Source: Gammaproteobacteria bacterium (lineage in GTDB: Bacteria > Pseudomonadota > Gammaproteobacteria > Burkholderiales > Burkholderiaceae_C). Taken from it: a DNA stretch of 7,516 bases. Below are positions 6,590 through 7,516 of the stretch, in pieces; positions within the stretch are counted from its first letter, which is position 1; every line of letters begins with the position of its first letter. Below the pieces are notes generated by a model. That model worked only from the letters and a program-made list of their open reading frames with translations. It was not told the origin of the DNA and ran no database searches. The stretch lies in NCBI GenBank assembly GCA_018903185.1, contig JAHIQV010000568.1:1-7516 (forward strand), in the 5' to 3' direction. The position numbers were made by a program, and so were the translations under genes.

Positions 6590-7516
6590 ATGGCACTGAT
6601 CGATATTCAAGTTCCCGACATTGGCGACTTCGACGAAGTGGCCGTGATCGAGTTGCTGGTCAAGCCCGGTGACACCGTCAAGGCCGAGCAGTCGCTCATC
6701 ACCGTGGAGTCCGACAAGGCCTCGATGGAGATTCCTTCGTCGCATGCCGGCGTGGTGAAAGAGCTCAAGGTCGCGCTTGGCGACAAGGTCAAGCAGGGCT
6801 CGGTGGTGCTGGTGCTGGACGGTGAGGGCGCTGCCAGCGCGCCCGCCGCGCCAGCCGCAGCACCTGTCGCTGCTGCGCCAGCACCCGCTGCTGCCCCGGC
6901 CGCTGCTCCGGCCGTGGCTCCTGCTTCCGCCAGCTTCGGTGGCAGCGCCGACATCGAGTGCGACCTGCTCGTGCTCGGCGCCGGCCCCGGCGGCTATTCC
7001 GCCGCCTTTCGCGCCGCCGACCTCGGCCTCAAGGTCGTGATCGTCGAGCGTTACGCCCAGCTCGGTGGCGTGTGCCTGAATGTGGGCTGCATCCCGTCCA
7101 AGGCGCTGCTGCACGTGGCGGCCGTGATGGACGAAGTCAGCCACATGGCGGACCTGGGCGTGGAGTTCGGCCGTCCGGTGGTCAACATCGAGAAGCTGCG
7201 CGGCCACAAGGAAAAGGTCATCGGCAAGCTCACTGGCGGCTTGGCCGCGATGGCCAAGATGCGCAAGGTCACCACCGTGCGCGGCTACGGCGCCTTCGTC
7301 GGTCCCAACCACGTCGAAGTGGAAGAGACCACCGGCACCGGCCAGGAGAAGACCGGCAGCAAGAAGGTCGTGGCCTTCAAGAAATGCATCATCGCCGCCG
7401 GCTCGCAGGCGGTGCGCCTGCCTTTCATGCCCGACGATCCGCGCGTGGTCGACAGCACTGGCGCACTGGCCTTGAAGGACGTGCCCAAGCGCATGCTGAT
7501 TCTGGGCGGCGGCATC
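6590..7516 (+). CDS. lpdA: Dihydrolipoyl dehydrogenase (E3) with N-terminal lipoyl domain, 5' part (runs off right edge)
   Basis: The frame is open for 309 codons to the window edge. E3 is the FAD flavoprotein that reoxidises dihydrolipoamide with NAD+. Residues 1-77 are a complete lipoyl domain (lipoyl lysine K43 in ESDKASME), followed by an Ala/Pro linker (about 82-118) and the E3 body from about 123. The FAD-binding GAGPGG is at 130-135. The redox-active disulfide is C162 and C167 in [13 protein letters not shown]. The second dinucleotide-binding glycine motif (ILGGGI, 304-309) is just being entered at the edge. Compared with E. coli Lpd, a loop of about eight extra residues lies before IIAAGSQ. 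Lipoyl-E3 fusions are known in several bacteria, including betaproteobacteria; plain Lpd has about 475 residues. The start is fixed by GGGAGG 7 nt upstream and an in-frame TGA at 6563-6565 with no start codon between. It lies 92 nt after aceF, a longer gap than between aceE and aceF. Confidence 0.96.
   Translation, partial: MALIDIQVPDIGDFDEVAVIELLVKPGDTVKAEQSLITVESDKASMEIPSSHAGVVKELKVALGDKVKQGSVVLVLDGEGAASAPAAPAAAPVAAAPAPAAAPAAAPAVAPASASFGGSADIECDLLVLGAGPGGYSAAFRAADLGLKVVIVERYAQLGGVCLNVGCIPSKALLHVAAVMDEVSHMADLGVEFGRPVVNIEKLRGHKEKVIGKLTGGLAAMAKMRKVTTVRGYGAFVGPNHVEVEETTGTGQEKTGSKKVVAFKKCIIAAGSQAVRLPFMPDDPRVVDSTGALALKDVPKRMLILGGGI

Overview
The window looks like chromosomal DNA of a GC-rich betaproteobacterium, most likely family Comamonadaceae (Hydrogenophaga/Acidovorax/Rhodoferax-like). 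The reasons are the strong G/C third-position bias, the homodimeric AceE-type pyruvate dehydrogenase E1 next to a two-lipoyl E2 and a lipoyl-bearing E3, and a GC-rich palindromic element in the aceF-lpdA gap that resembles intergenic repeats I recall from that family. The genus assignment is inference; no ribosomal or other marker gene is present.

Layout. Positions 1-1906 (minus strand) hold the N-terminal 635 codons of a membrane-bound hybrid-PAS sensor histidine kinase whose catalytic half lies beyond the left edge. Positions 1907-2111 form a divergent, locally AT-rich intergenic region with a candidate sigma70 promoter, inverted and direct GAAATT repeats, and the aceE ribosome binding site. 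Positions 2112-4814 are aceE (E1), 4833-6497 aceF (E2, two lipoyl domains), and 6590-7516 the first 309 codons of lpdA (E3 with its own N-terminal lipoyl domain), which runs off the right edge. All three are on the plus strand and read as one operon.

Function. E1 decarboxylates pyruvate and reductively acetylates the E2 lipoyl groups, E2 passes acetyl to CoA, and E3 reoxidises dihydrolipoamide with NAD+. The divergent kinase is a natural candidate for a two-component regulator of central carbon metabolism, but no regulatory link is visible in the sequence itself.

The most unusual stretch is the 92-bp aceF-lpdA gap. It contains a GC-rich palindromic element and a well-initiated 26-codon small ORF that ends 2 nt before the lpdA ATG. 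It also contains a perfect 9-bp inverted repeat that would bury the lpdA Shine-Dalgarno sequence, plus a competing shorter hairpin that would free it. Together they suggest that E3 translation could be coupled to translation of the small ORF. No wholly new gene system is evident; the rest is a recognisable PDH operon.
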